The notes under the pieces are model-generated. The model was not told where the DNA came from and ran no database searches. It saw nothing but the letters and a program-made list of their open reading frames with translations. The position numbers and the translations under genes are program-made. Positions 21,431 to 26,479 of a DNA stretch of 26,479 nt are shown piece after piece; the first letter of the stretch is position 1, and each line of letters opens with the position of its first letter. This stretch comes from Candidatus Kerfeldbacteria bacterium. Lineage in GTDB: Bacteria > Patescibacteriota > Patescibacteriia > SBBC01 > JACPUP01. The DNA is taken from positions 1-26,479 of the forward strand of contig JACPUP010000019.1 of assembly GCA_016192205.1 (NCBI GenBank), given 5' to 3'.

Positions 21431-21564
21431 GGAACTGCTCGCAGATGTTTCCGAAGCACGAGAAACTCACCCCGAATCTGCGCCCCGGCGACGACTGTGT
21501 AGAGATAGATGGTCGGGTCGTAGTCGTCGAGGCCGGAGAACCCGTCGGAGGACTCGTGAAACAA
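21427..21564 (-). pseudogene. Duplicated 3' end of the acetyltransferase gene (copy b)
   Basis: The minus strand encodes SGLDDYDPTIYLYTVVAGAQ, then IRGEFLVLRKHLRAVP and the TGA stop, matching the C-terminus of the double-GNAT protein. It is followed by the same leader found upstream of A2. An open frame from TTG 21564 exists, but it begins in a terminator T-tract. The fragment was probably carried along in a duplication of the A2 unit and is kept for the promoter it contains. Confidence 0.82.
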
Positions 21565-21595
21565 AAAAGAGGGGGCCTGACCACGGTCAGGCCCC
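21565..21595 (-). terminator. Intrinsic terminator after B3
   Basis: On the minus strand GGGGCCTGACC pairs with GGTCAGGCCCC and is followed by CTCTTTTTTG. It overlaps the last codons of B3 and closes the A2-B2-B3 unit. Confidence 0.9.
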
Positions 21596-21847
21596 GAACG
21601 GGCGGTTTGGTTGCGGTGTGCGTTTCGGGTGCTCTTCCTTCTTGAACAGCGACCGGTAGTGCGAGCCGGGAGTGAACCATTCGGCGGTGAATGTTCCCAC
21701 AGCGAGCAGAATGATTGCTGCTGCGCATAGCAGGGATGCTTTCAGCACCTCCCCCCCCCCGAACAGCAGCCCATAGAGCACGACGGCACCACCAGGGACC
21801 ATGCCCGCGAGCGCCATCGTCACCACTCCAGCCAGGTAGTCTTTCAT
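21587..21847 (-). CDS. Small two-TM membrane protein (B3)
   Basis: This 86-aa paralogue of B1 and B2 starts MKDYLAG at ATG 21847, with GGAGGTG upstream. It has two hydrophobic helices (about residues 5-27 and 34-54), then the signature AEWFTPGSHYRSLFKKEE and a charged tail longer than that of B2. The stop lies within the terminator stem. The C-terminal basic segment is probably cytoplasmic. Function is unknown. Confidence 0.8.
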   Translation of the reverse strand: MKDYLAGVVTMALAGMVPGGAVVLYGLLFGGGEVLKASLLCAAAIILLAVGTFTAEWFTPGSHYRSLFKKEEHPKRTPQPNRPFGA

Positions 21848-21874
21848 GGGTCACCTCCGAATCCGTATGCTGGA

Positions 21875-21900
21875 GGGGGCTTGACGTTAGCCAGGCCCCC
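21875..21900 (-). terminator. Terminator-like hairpin between B2 and B3
   Basis: On the minus strand GGGGGCCTGG pairs with CAAGCCCCC around CTAACGT. It is a diverged form of the terminators at 20420 and 21565 without a T-run, so it may only attenuate expression of B3. Confidence 0.5.
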
Positions 21901-21919
21901 GAGATCCATCGGTCCGAGG

Positions 21920-22150
21920 CTAGCGCTTCGGTCCTGCCTTGCGAAAGAGCGCTCGGAAGTGTGATGGGGGCGTGAACCACTCGAAGGTGAAACCGGTTAC
22001 GCCAAAGAGAACGAGGAGGGCAGCGCCCATGAGCACTAGCGTCAGGTCAGCGCCCCGAGCACCGGTCAGGAGACCGAAGAGCACATACGCTCCGCCCACA
22101 ATGACCATGAAGACGGTCATCACGAGCAGACCTGCGAGATAGTCCTTCAT
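21920..22150 (-). CDS. Small two-TM membrane protein (B2)
   Basis: This 76-aa protein starts MKDYLAGLL at ATG 22150 with GGAGGTG upstream. It has two hydrophobic helices and the signature FEWFTPPSHFRALFRK. It is closely similar to B3 and more distantly to B1. The A2 stop is 3 nt upstream, so the two are expressed together. An A-B membrane complex is a reasonable guess. Confidence 0.82.
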   Translation of the reverse strand: MKDYLAGLLVMTVFMVIVGGAYVLFGLLTGARGADLTLVLMGAALLVLFGVTGFTFEWFTPPSHFRALFRKAGPKR

Positions 22151-22153
22151 GAG

Positions 22154-22819
22154 TCACCTCCGGACTCGAGTCCAAAACAGCAACAACCGATGGCGGATCT
22201 GTTCCAGCTGTCGGAATGAGATGAATGGAACACCCGGCCCAGCGAGGATGCCGCGTTGCCGTCTGATGAACAGTTCGTACAGAAAGACAGCGCCCCATCC
22301 GAGAACGATTAGCCGCAGAGTCGTCATCAGCCCAACTATCGGACCAGACTGCCTTTCTGAACCAATCCAGAACGCGACGACGATCACCGCCATCAACACT
22401 TGCAATTCGACGATGACCGTCAGTTCCCGCCGATCTTTACTCTCGGGGTACTCGTTCGACGTCAGTGACGCCCAGATGGCGCCCAAGAAGAGAATCATCG
22501 CCACGTACAAGAGGAATGACACCCTTCCTTCGAGCGCTCGGGCGGCTGCGCCGTAGCCGCAGCAGGCAATGACGACTTCGATGAAGAACCGTCTGTAGCT
22601 CGGAAAGGGGTTGCGGAGCGTCAGTAGTCGTCCGTGGAGCCAGTCCCACATCAGGAAGTAGAACACTGCCAGCACGAGGAGCAGGCTCTTGACCTTCACG
22701 GCCGCGTGGATCTCCGGCAGCAGGGTGTCATCGAAGATTTTTGCCACGATAAGTCCAAACACGACCGCATAGAGGAAGTCGACAAATGCCAACAGGACGT
22801 CGTTGACCTTTTCGTCCAC
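22154..22819 (-). CDS. Six-TM membrane protein (A2)
   Basis: This 221-aa protein starts at GTG 22819 with GGAGGTGA upstream. It shares with A1 the start MDEKVND, AFVDFLYAVVFGLIVAKIF in helix 1, WDWLHGRLLTLRNPFPSYRR after helix 2 and CGYGAAARALEG in helix 3. Helix 1 with its Phe/Asp pattern slightly recalls TMEM175-type channels, but the RxxxFSD motif is not present, so I do not assign that family. It is first in the A2-B2-B3 unit and has its own promoter inside the end of the acetyltransferase gene. Confidence 0.82.
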   Translation of the reverse strand: MDEKVNDVLLAFVDFLYAVVFGLIVAKIFDDTLLPEIHAAVKVKSLLLVLAVFYFLMWDWLHGRLLTLRNPFPSYRRFFIEVVIACCGYGAAARALEGRVSFLLYVAMILFLGAIWASLTSNEYPESKDRRELTVIVELQVLMAVIVVAFWIGSERQSGPIVGLMTTLRLIVLGWGAVFLYELFIRRQRGILAGPGVPFISFRQLEQIRHRLLLFWTRVRR

Positions 22820-22858
22820 CTTGTTTCACCTCCGAAATGTCAAAGACCGAGTGCAAAG

Positions 22859-22887
22859 AACGTAGGCCCGATCCCGATACGTGTCAA
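22859..22887 (-). promoter_or_regulatory. Promoter in front of A2, overlapping the acetyltransferase stop
   Basis: On the minus strand TTGACA (22887-22882) and TACGTT (22864-22859) are separated by 17 bp. The TGA stop of the acetyltransferase (22886-22884) is embedded in TTGACA. Confidence 0.6.
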
Positions 22888-23828
22888 GGAACTGCTCGCA
22901 GATGTTTCCGAAGCACGAGAAACTCACCCCGAATCTGCGCGCCGCTGACGAGAACGTAGAGGTAGACGACGGGGTCGTAGTCGTCGAGACCGGACGTGGT
23001 CGTCACTTGGGCCGTTTGGACTCCTTGCTCGCGAAGCCAGCCGAGTGCTGGACCGAGCAACGCCGAGCCTACTGCTCGGCCGCCGACATCGCGGGAGATG
23101 AGCACCCCCCAGTCCATGGATTCCTCGGGATCGGCTTTGACGTCGCAGAGGCCAATGATTTTCCGGCCCTGGCGCGCGATGACCATCCGCTGCGGGGTGA
23201 CAGCGTTGAACTCCCGCAGCCGCTTGACCACCCGCGCCCAATTCCTTCGCTTTACTTTTTCCAGTATCGGCTTGGGTTCATCAACCGGATACTCGGCCCG
23301 GCCAATGGGCTTATCCTCGTCCGTTTCCTTCCACCAGCGCCAGTAGGGTTGGTAGGACTGGAAGACGAAGTCCGCGATCTCCTCTCGATCAATTTGGTCG
23401 ACCAGTTCGACCGCGAAGTCGCCGGAAGCCGGGATGTCCTTGAGCCGTGTCAAATCCCATTCGAGCACCACGGTTTTCCGGAACGGCCAGTAGCCGGCGG
23501 CGTGGAACGACTCGGAGAGCTTCTGCCCGTCCTGCACGACCGCGTCGATCTTTTCCACCCTGTCCGCGCGCAGCGCCTGTTCGGCCGCTTCGATGAGCGC
23601 AGCGGGCAGTCCAGCGTTCCAGTACGGTTGCTCGACCACCAGGTCGGTGATGAGCCCCTCGTTCCGGTCAGGGTCGTCCCGCAGCGCATAGCGGATTGCG
23701 CCGACCATCCCTGCGGCTGTTTTGGCAGCCATGATTCGGCTCGGCCGGTACCACAGCAGATTCGCCTCGCGCCGACGACGGCCCAAGGATTCGGGGACAG
23801 GCGGGGTGGTGAGCGTCCAGGCTGGCAT
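22884..23828 (-). CDS. Acetyltransferase with two GNAT-like domains
   Basis: This 314-aa protein appears to be a tandem GNAT. The first half (about 25-125) has ITDLVVEQPYWNAGLPAALI, the strand-and-pyrophosphate-loop pattern, and FHAAGYWPFRKTVVLEWDL, the typical GNAT ending. The second half (about 215-314) has RQGRKIIGLCDVKADP, then WGVLISRDVGGRAVGSAL, a good acetyl-CoA loop, and LYVLVSGAQIRGEFLVLRK. The two-domain layout resembles mycothiol-synthase-type proteins; the substrate is unknown. ATG 23828 lies 7 nt after a TATACT box, so the mRNA is probably leaderless; TTG 23831 is the alternative. Its 3' end is copied twice further along. Confidence 0.82.
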   Translation of the reverse strand: MPAWTLTTPPVPESLGRRRREANLLWYRPSRIMAAKTAAGMVGAIRYALRDDPDRNEGLITDLVVEQPYWNAGLPAALIEAAEQALRADRVEKIDAVVQDGQKLSESFHAAGYWPFRKTVVLEWDLTRLKDIPASGDFAVELVDQIDREEIADFVFQSYQPYWRWWKETDEDKPIGRAEYPVDEPKPILEKVKRRNWARVVKRLREFNAVTPQRMVIARQGRKIIGLCDVKADPEESMDWGVLISRDVGGRAVGSALLGPALGWLREQGVQTAQVTTTSGLDDYDPVVYLYVLVSGAQIRGEFLVLRKHLRAVP

Positions 23829-23835
23829 CAATGAA

Positions 23836-23844
23836 AGTATAGCA
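23836..23844 (-). promoter_or_regulatory. Extended -10 promoter of the acetyltransferase
   Basis: On the minus strand the sequence is TGC-TATACT, an extended -10 box with no good -35. It is 7 nt from the ATG, predicting a leaderless transcript. The same TGCTATACT occurs before both surface-protein genes. Confidence 0.6.
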
Positions 23845-23866
23845 ACGCTGCCCTGTCTTGCCGAGA

Positions 23867-23910
23867 TTGACAGGCCGTCCCTGCGGATTTATGCTTAAGT
23901 TGCTACTTAA
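23867..23910 (+). promoter_or_regulatory. arsR promoter with overlapping palindromic operator
   Basis: TTGACA (23867-23872), a 17-bp spacer and TATGCT (23890-23895) form a strong promoter. The palindrome TTAAGT-TGCT-ACTTAA (23895-23910) starts in the -10 box and covers the start site, the position expected for autorepression by the ArsR-type protein encoded next. Confidence 0.75.
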
Positions 23911-23919
23911 ACTTCCAAC

Positions 23920-24252
23920 GTGCTCAATCCGCGAACGCTGCGCACCCTCCAACTCCTGCTCCGCCAGGCTGACACCCGCGTGCCAGCGGTCTTCGGCGCG
24001 CTCGGCGACCCCAACCGATTCCGCATCATCACCCTTTTACTCCAGCGAAACCAGACGCTCTGCGTGAGCGACATCGCCCAAATCCTCGGCGTCACCGTGC
24101 CGGCCGTTTCGCAACATTTGCGCGTCTTGCAGCGCAGCGGCGTCGTGACGGCCACGCGCCTGGGCCAAAAAACGTGCTACGAAGTGCGGCGTCGCGAACC
24201 GCTCGTGCGTCCACTCCTCCCCCTGTTCCTCCGTCACCCCATTCCGCGATAA
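23920..24252 (+). CDS. ArsR/SmtB-family transcriptional repressor
   Basis: This 110-aa winged-helix regulator starts at GTG 23920. It has the family core FGALGDPNRFRIITLLL, then LCVSDIAQILGVTVPAVSQH (recognition helix) and LRVLQRSGVVTATRLGQKTCYEV (wing). At the metal site typical members have ELCVCDL; here it is LCVSDI, with only one of the two Cys, so a classic arsenic or cadmium thiolate site is unlikely. A redox or other signal is possible, fitting the thiol-redox genes that follow 4 nt later. It probably binds the palindrome at 23895-23910. Confidence 0.92.
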   Translation: MLNPRTLRTLQLLLRQADTRVPAVFGALGDPNRFRIITLLLQRNQTLCVSDIAQILGVTVPAVSQHLRVLQRSGVVTATRLGQKTCYEVRRREPLVRPLLPLFLRHPIPR

Positions 24253-24256
24253 AACC

Positions 24257-24406
24257 ATGCGGCCGGTTGCCCTTATCACACTCATCATTGCCGCATTCTC
24301 TATGCCCGAAACGGTCTTCTACGATGCGAGCGGCCGGCAAGTCGAGCGCATCCGCGGGCCGGTTGACCTCGAGCGCATGCGTTCGCTCATGAACAGCATC
24401 CTCTAA
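24257..24406 (+). CDS. Truncated thioredoxin-like peptide with hydrophobic N-terminus (49 aa)
   Basis: ATG 24257 opens a 49-aa frame: a short hydrophobic stretch (MRPVALITLIIAAFS), then MPETVFYDASGRQVERIRG and a helix. The second part resembles the C-terminal third of thioredoxin folds, from the cis-Pro strand to the last helix. The CxxC active site and first half are absent. It sits 4 nt after arsR and 3 nt before the CcdA-like gene. It could be a remnant of a thioredoxin partner or a small accessory protein. Confidence 0.6.
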   Translation: MRPVALITLIIAAFSMPETVFYDASGRQVERIRGPVDLERMRSLMNSIL

Positions 24407-24409
24407 CCT

Positions 24410-25171
24410 ATGGAATCGGCCGGTCTCATCCTTCCCGCCTTCGTCGCTGGTCTGCTCACCTTCCTCGCGCCCTGCACGCTGCCCTTGCTGCCGGCGTATT
24501 TGGGATTTATCAGCGGCGCATCAGCCAACGACCTCCTGGACCCGGCGCGGGCACCAACCATCCGGCGGCGAGTGGTGCTCAATAGTCTGTTCTACGTCCT
24601 GGGTTTTAGCCTCGTCTTCATCCTCCTCGGCAGTTTGTTCGGTCTGGGCGGCGCGGCGATTGTCAAACACCGTTTGCTGGTTGCAAGGATTGGCGGCGCG
24701 TTCATCATCTTCTTTGGGCTGTACATGCTCGGCTTGTTCCGCTTGCCCCTGTTCCGGTTTTTCGCCAGCGAGCGGCGGATCCACCCGGCGCTCAAACCTG
24801 GCAACCCCGGCAGTTCGTTCGTTTTCGGCGCGACGTTCGCTTTTGGCTGGTCGCCGTGCATTGGTCCCATCCTCGGCTCGATCCTGTTGCTCGCCTCATC
24901 CTCAACCACCGTCGGCGCGGGCGCGTTCCTCTTATTCGTGTTTTCGCTCGGGTTGGCCATCCCGTTCATCCTCGCGGCGCTCGCGATAGGCTCCATGGGA
25001 CAATACCTTCGCCGTCTCGGGCGGGCACTTCACGTTATCTCGATTGTCGGCGGGGTGTTCCTCATCCTCCTCGGCGTCCTCTTGTTAACGGACAACTTTA
25101 ATCTCTGGATCTCGTGGTTCTACGCTTTGTTCCGCGGAATCAACTACGAAGGCATCCTGGAATATCTGTAA
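24410..25171 (+). CDS. CcdA/DsbD-family thiol-disulfide transporter
   Basis: This 253-aa polytopic membrane protein has the two conserved Cys-Pro motifs of the family. LAPCTLPLLPAYLGFISG lies in helix 1 (about residues 19-36), and FGWSPCIGPILGSILLL lies in a later helix (about 145-161). These Cys pass electrons from cytoplasmic thioredoxin to exported partners, used in disulfide reduction or cytochrome c maturation. About six or seven helices are visible. No separate DsbD domains are attached. The gene is co-transcribed with the ArsR-type regulator and the short thioredoxin-like peptide. Confidence 0.93.
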   Translation: MESAGLILPAFVAGLLTFLAPCTLPLLPAYLGFISGASANDLLDPARAPTIRRRVVLNSLFYVLGFSLVFILLGSLFGLGGAAIVKHRLLVARIGGAFIIFFGLYMLGLFRLPLFRFFASERRIHPALKPGNPGSSFVFGATFAFGWSPCIGPILGSILLLASSSTTVGAGAFLLFVFSLGLAIPFILAALAIGSMGQYLRRLGRALHVISIVGGVFLILLGVLLLTDNFNLWISWFYALFRGINYEGILEYL

Positions 25172-25192
25172 CGTTAGCGCATAGTCGTCAAC

Positions 25193-25335
25193 ACCTTGGA
25201 AACACTTCGAGAGGCGTCCGGCACCCCAACCCTAGGTGTGGACGGCCGCCGCGCGCACCTTCGGCAGGTGCGGGTTTCAGAGAGTAGGGCATAGCCACCA
25301 GCGTACGCCACTGGGCCAGGAGGTGTTTCCAAGGT
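25193..25335. repeat. 143-bp structured element with 13-bp terminal inverted repeats
   Basis: ACCTTGGAAACAC (25193-25205) is the exact inverse of GTGTTTCCAAGGT (25323-25335), and the flanks extend the match imperfectly. Inside are GTCC..CACC/GGTG..GGAC (about 25220-25246) and CGCACCT/AGGTGCG (about 25256-25274). It matches no RNA family I know. It ends 20 bp before the promoter of the surface protein gene. It could be a structured RNA or a small palindromic element. Confidence 0.6.
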
Positions 25336-25355
25336 ATTGAGTCATTACGAAAGTG

Positions 25356-25384
25356 TTGACGAACGCCTTCTATTCTGCTATACT
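25356..25384 (+). promoter_or_regulatory. Strong promoter of the first surface protein
   Basis: TTGACG and TATACT are separated by 17 bp, and TGC precedes the -10 box. The start site would be about 25391, giving a ~30-nt leader without a clear Shine-Dalgarno. Confidence 0.8.
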
Positions 25385-25421
25385 GGGAGAGTTGGGGCCC
25401 AAATCTGGCCAAAAATAAAAT

Positions 25422-26123
25422 ATGCAGCGCATCCGAAACACAATCCTCTGGAAATTGGATATCCGCGTTGCCGCTACGGCCGTTGCCCTCGTGGCGATGT
25501 TGCTCGTGGGCACGTACGTGTACGCCAGCAGCACGTCGAACTTCCAGCAAACCATCAACGCCGGCACGCTGGCCATCGACATCGTTGACGGCACGACCTA
25601 TGCCTCGATCGCCAGCCCGTCGGTCGTCATGGGCGCCCGCACGTTCAGCTTCGCCTGCCAGACCTCCACCGGCACCTTCGGCTCCGCTTCGCAAAGCATC
25701 TACGTCTCGAACCCGGATGCGGCGGACAACGGCTGGACTGCCTCGCTGGCCGGCTCGGCCACGACCGCAGTCTGGGATTCGGTCGGCACGGACTACGACT
25801 TCAACGACCCGACGACCTCCGGCTGCGCGGACGGCGCTGACACCGATACGCTCGCCGGCCAAATGACCGTCAACCCCGCAGCCGGTACGCTGACGGTCGG
25901 GCAGTGTAACACCTGCGTGACCTCGAACATCACGCTCGGCTCCTCGACCGGCTACAACGAAGGTACGACGAACAGCGTCACGGTCCTGACCGCCGCCGCC
26001 CTCTCGAACGACATCGGCGACTGGAAGCTGACCGGCGTGCCCATCAGCCAAACCGTCCCCGAAGAGCAGCCGCCAGCCTCGGACTACGACGTTAGCATGG
26101 TTCTGTCGGTGGTGGCGTCGTAG
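25422..26123 (+). CDS. Secreted beta-sandwich surface protein
   Basis: This 233-aa protein has a signal peptide or anchor at residues ~13-36 (VAATAVALVAMLLVGTYVYA) and a Thr/Ser/Gly-rich mature part: FQQTINAGTLAIDIVDGTTY, IYVSNPDAADNGWTASLAG, and near the end DWKLTGVPISQTVPEEQPP with YDVSMVLSVVAS. The pattern (NxxxAGTL, NP..NGWT, QTVP.EQP, last strand) is one I associate with abundant surface proteins of CPR bacteria and resembles WxL/TasA-like beta-sandwiches. Four Cys could form disulfides, which would fit the CcdA gene upstream. It has a strong promoter and its own terminator, so it is likely highly expressed. Confidence 0.78.
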   Translation: MQRIRNTILWKLDIRVAATAVALVAMLLVGTYVYASSTSNFQQTINAGTLAIDIVDGTTYASIASPSVVMGARTFSFACQTSTGTFGSASQSIYVSNPDAADNGWTASLAGSATTAVWDSVGTDYDFNDPTTSGCADGADTDTLAGQMTVNPAAGTLTVGQCNTCVTSNITLGSSTGYNEGTTNSVTVLTAAALSNDIGDWKLTGVPISQTVPEEQPPASDYDVSMVLSVVAS

Positions 26124-26143
26124 CAGGTGTTTTCAAGACGCGA

Positions 26144-26167
26144 CGCGCGGTTCGTCCGCGCGTTTTT
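26144..26167 (+). terminator. Intrinsic terminator after the first surface protein
   Basis: CGCGCGG pairs with CCGCGCG around TTCGT and is followed by TTTTT. The T-run leads straight into the TGCTATACT promoter of the next gene. Confidence 0.92.
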
Positions 26168-26168
26168 C

Positions 26169-26177
26169 TGCTATACT
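26169..26177 (+). promoter_or_regulatory. Extended -10 promoter directly before a start codon
   Basis: TGC-TATACT at 26169-26177 lies 6 nt before GTG 26184. Transcription would begin at or next to the start codon, giving a leaderless mRNA. No -35 is evident because the region is the preceding terminator stem. Confidence 0.65.
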
Positions 26178-26183
26178 GATGGC

Positions 26184-26479
26184 GTGTCTACACAGAAAGA
26201 GAAGACGCGATTGCGTTGGACGTTGATGAGGGCGACCTGGCTGCTGTCAATCGCCCTCCTGCTGGCACTGCCCCCGGTGGTCCAGGCCATTATCTACGGC
26301 GGACTCGGCGGCCGGCCCGCGTTCCCGCGGCCCGACAACCCGCGGACGGAGAACATCTTCGTCCACACGCTCGAGCCTGGAGCATCGGTCGCTGACGGCG
26401 TGTTTGTGATCAACACCACGGAAGACACGAAGACGGCCTTCGTCTACTCCGCCGACTCGACCCCCTCGAGCGACGGCGG
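26184..26479 (+). CDS. Secreted surface protein, N-terminal part (runs off the window)
   Basis: GTG 26184 opens a frame that continues to the window end (98 codons). It has a basic N-terminus, a hydrophobic signal (TWLLSIALLLALPPVVQA, about residues 18-35) and then GGLGGRPAFPRPDNPRTENI, HTLEPGASVADGVFVINTTE and VYSADSTPSSDGG. This start of mature protein is a pattern I associate with CPR secreted proteins that occur next to the beta-sandwich protein above, and recalls WxL-associated (DUF916-like) domains. It is probably a partner on the cell surface. The C-terminus is missing only because the window ends. Confidence 0.8.
   Translation, partial: MSTQKEKTRLRWTLMRATWLLSIALLLALPPVVQAIIYGGLGGRPAFPRPDNPRTENIFVHTLEPGASVADGVFVINTTEDTKTAFVYSADSTPSSDG

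Noticed and set aside
21427..21564. The acetyltransferase-end fragment as a separate 45-aa gene
   Set aside because: Its only start codon is in the T-tract of a terminator with no ribosome site; a duplicated gene end carrying a promoter explains it better, although the residue changes are conservative.
22154..22819. TMEM175-type potassium channel
   Set aside because: Six helices and a vaguely similar first helix are present, but the RxxxFSD signature is not.
1..26479. CRISPR array, insertion sequence or integrase
   Set aside because: No regularly spaced direct repeats, transposase or recombinase motifs were seen anywhere in the window.

Overview
This window looks like one contig of a high-GC member of the Candidate Phyla Radiation (Patescibacteria, Parcubacteria-like). 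The reasons are short, tightly overlapping genes, many TTG and GTG starts, TGA used as a normal stop, a proton-pumping pyrophosphatase, very short intergenic spaces rich in inverted repeats, and two surface proteins at the right end of a type I associate with these bacteria. The lineage is an inference; no rRNA is present.

Layout. (1) 1-6.0 kb: the C-terminal part of a K+-independent membrane pyrophosphatase, three tandem overlapping PlsC-like acyltransferases, a PaaK-like acyl-activating enzyme and a membrane-anchored two-PA14 protein. (2) 6.2-9.1 kb: a minus-strand hypothetical gene, a structured divergent intergenic region, then trigger factor and endonuclease IV. (3) 9.3-11.6 kb: a five-gene overlapping operon with an inositol-monophosphatase-family enzyme, a stand-alone riboflavin kinase, an M24 peptidase, a small membrane protein and a double zinc-knuckle protein with a basic tail. 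(4) 11.6-14.2 kb: the most interesting locus. A tiny peptide gene is followed by a three-gene operon that reads as a minimal bacterial ubiquitin-like conjugation system: a membrane-anchored E2-like protein with an active-site-type Cys, a short E1/ThiF-like enzyme, and a 79-aa beta-grasp-like modifier ending in Gly-Gly.

(5) 14.26-18.25 kb: an AT-rich, evidently foreign riboflavin cassette (FMN riboswitch with terminator, ribE, ribH, ribBA and a frameshifted, truncated ribD). It sits inside a high-GC neighbourhood, cuts off a superoxide dismutase gene, and is bracketed by inverted copies of a tRNA-Leu region, one of them chimeric. A complete sod paralogue lies on the far side. (6) 18.5-20.2 kb: a TPR protein and a divergent unrecognised protein. 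(7) 20.3-23.8 kb, minus strand: a double-GNAT acetyltransferase followed by a duplicated set of six-TM (A) and two-TM (B) membrane proteins. Each A gene is preceded by a copy of the 3' end of the acetyltransferase gene, whose stop codon overlaps a promoter. (8) 23.9-25.2 kb: a compact operon of an ArsR-type regulator, a truncated thioredoxin-like peptide and a CcdA-like thiol transporter. (9) 25.2-26.5 kb: a structured inverted-repeat region and two secreted surface proteins with strong extended -10 promoters; the second gene appears leaderless and runs off the window.

Functionally, region 1 suggests activation and transfer of scavenged acyl groups. Regions 3 and 5 together give a riboflavin kinase plus an incomplete de novo pathway. 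Region 4 is a candidate protein-modification system at the membrane. All functional statements come from reading motifs; no search was run.
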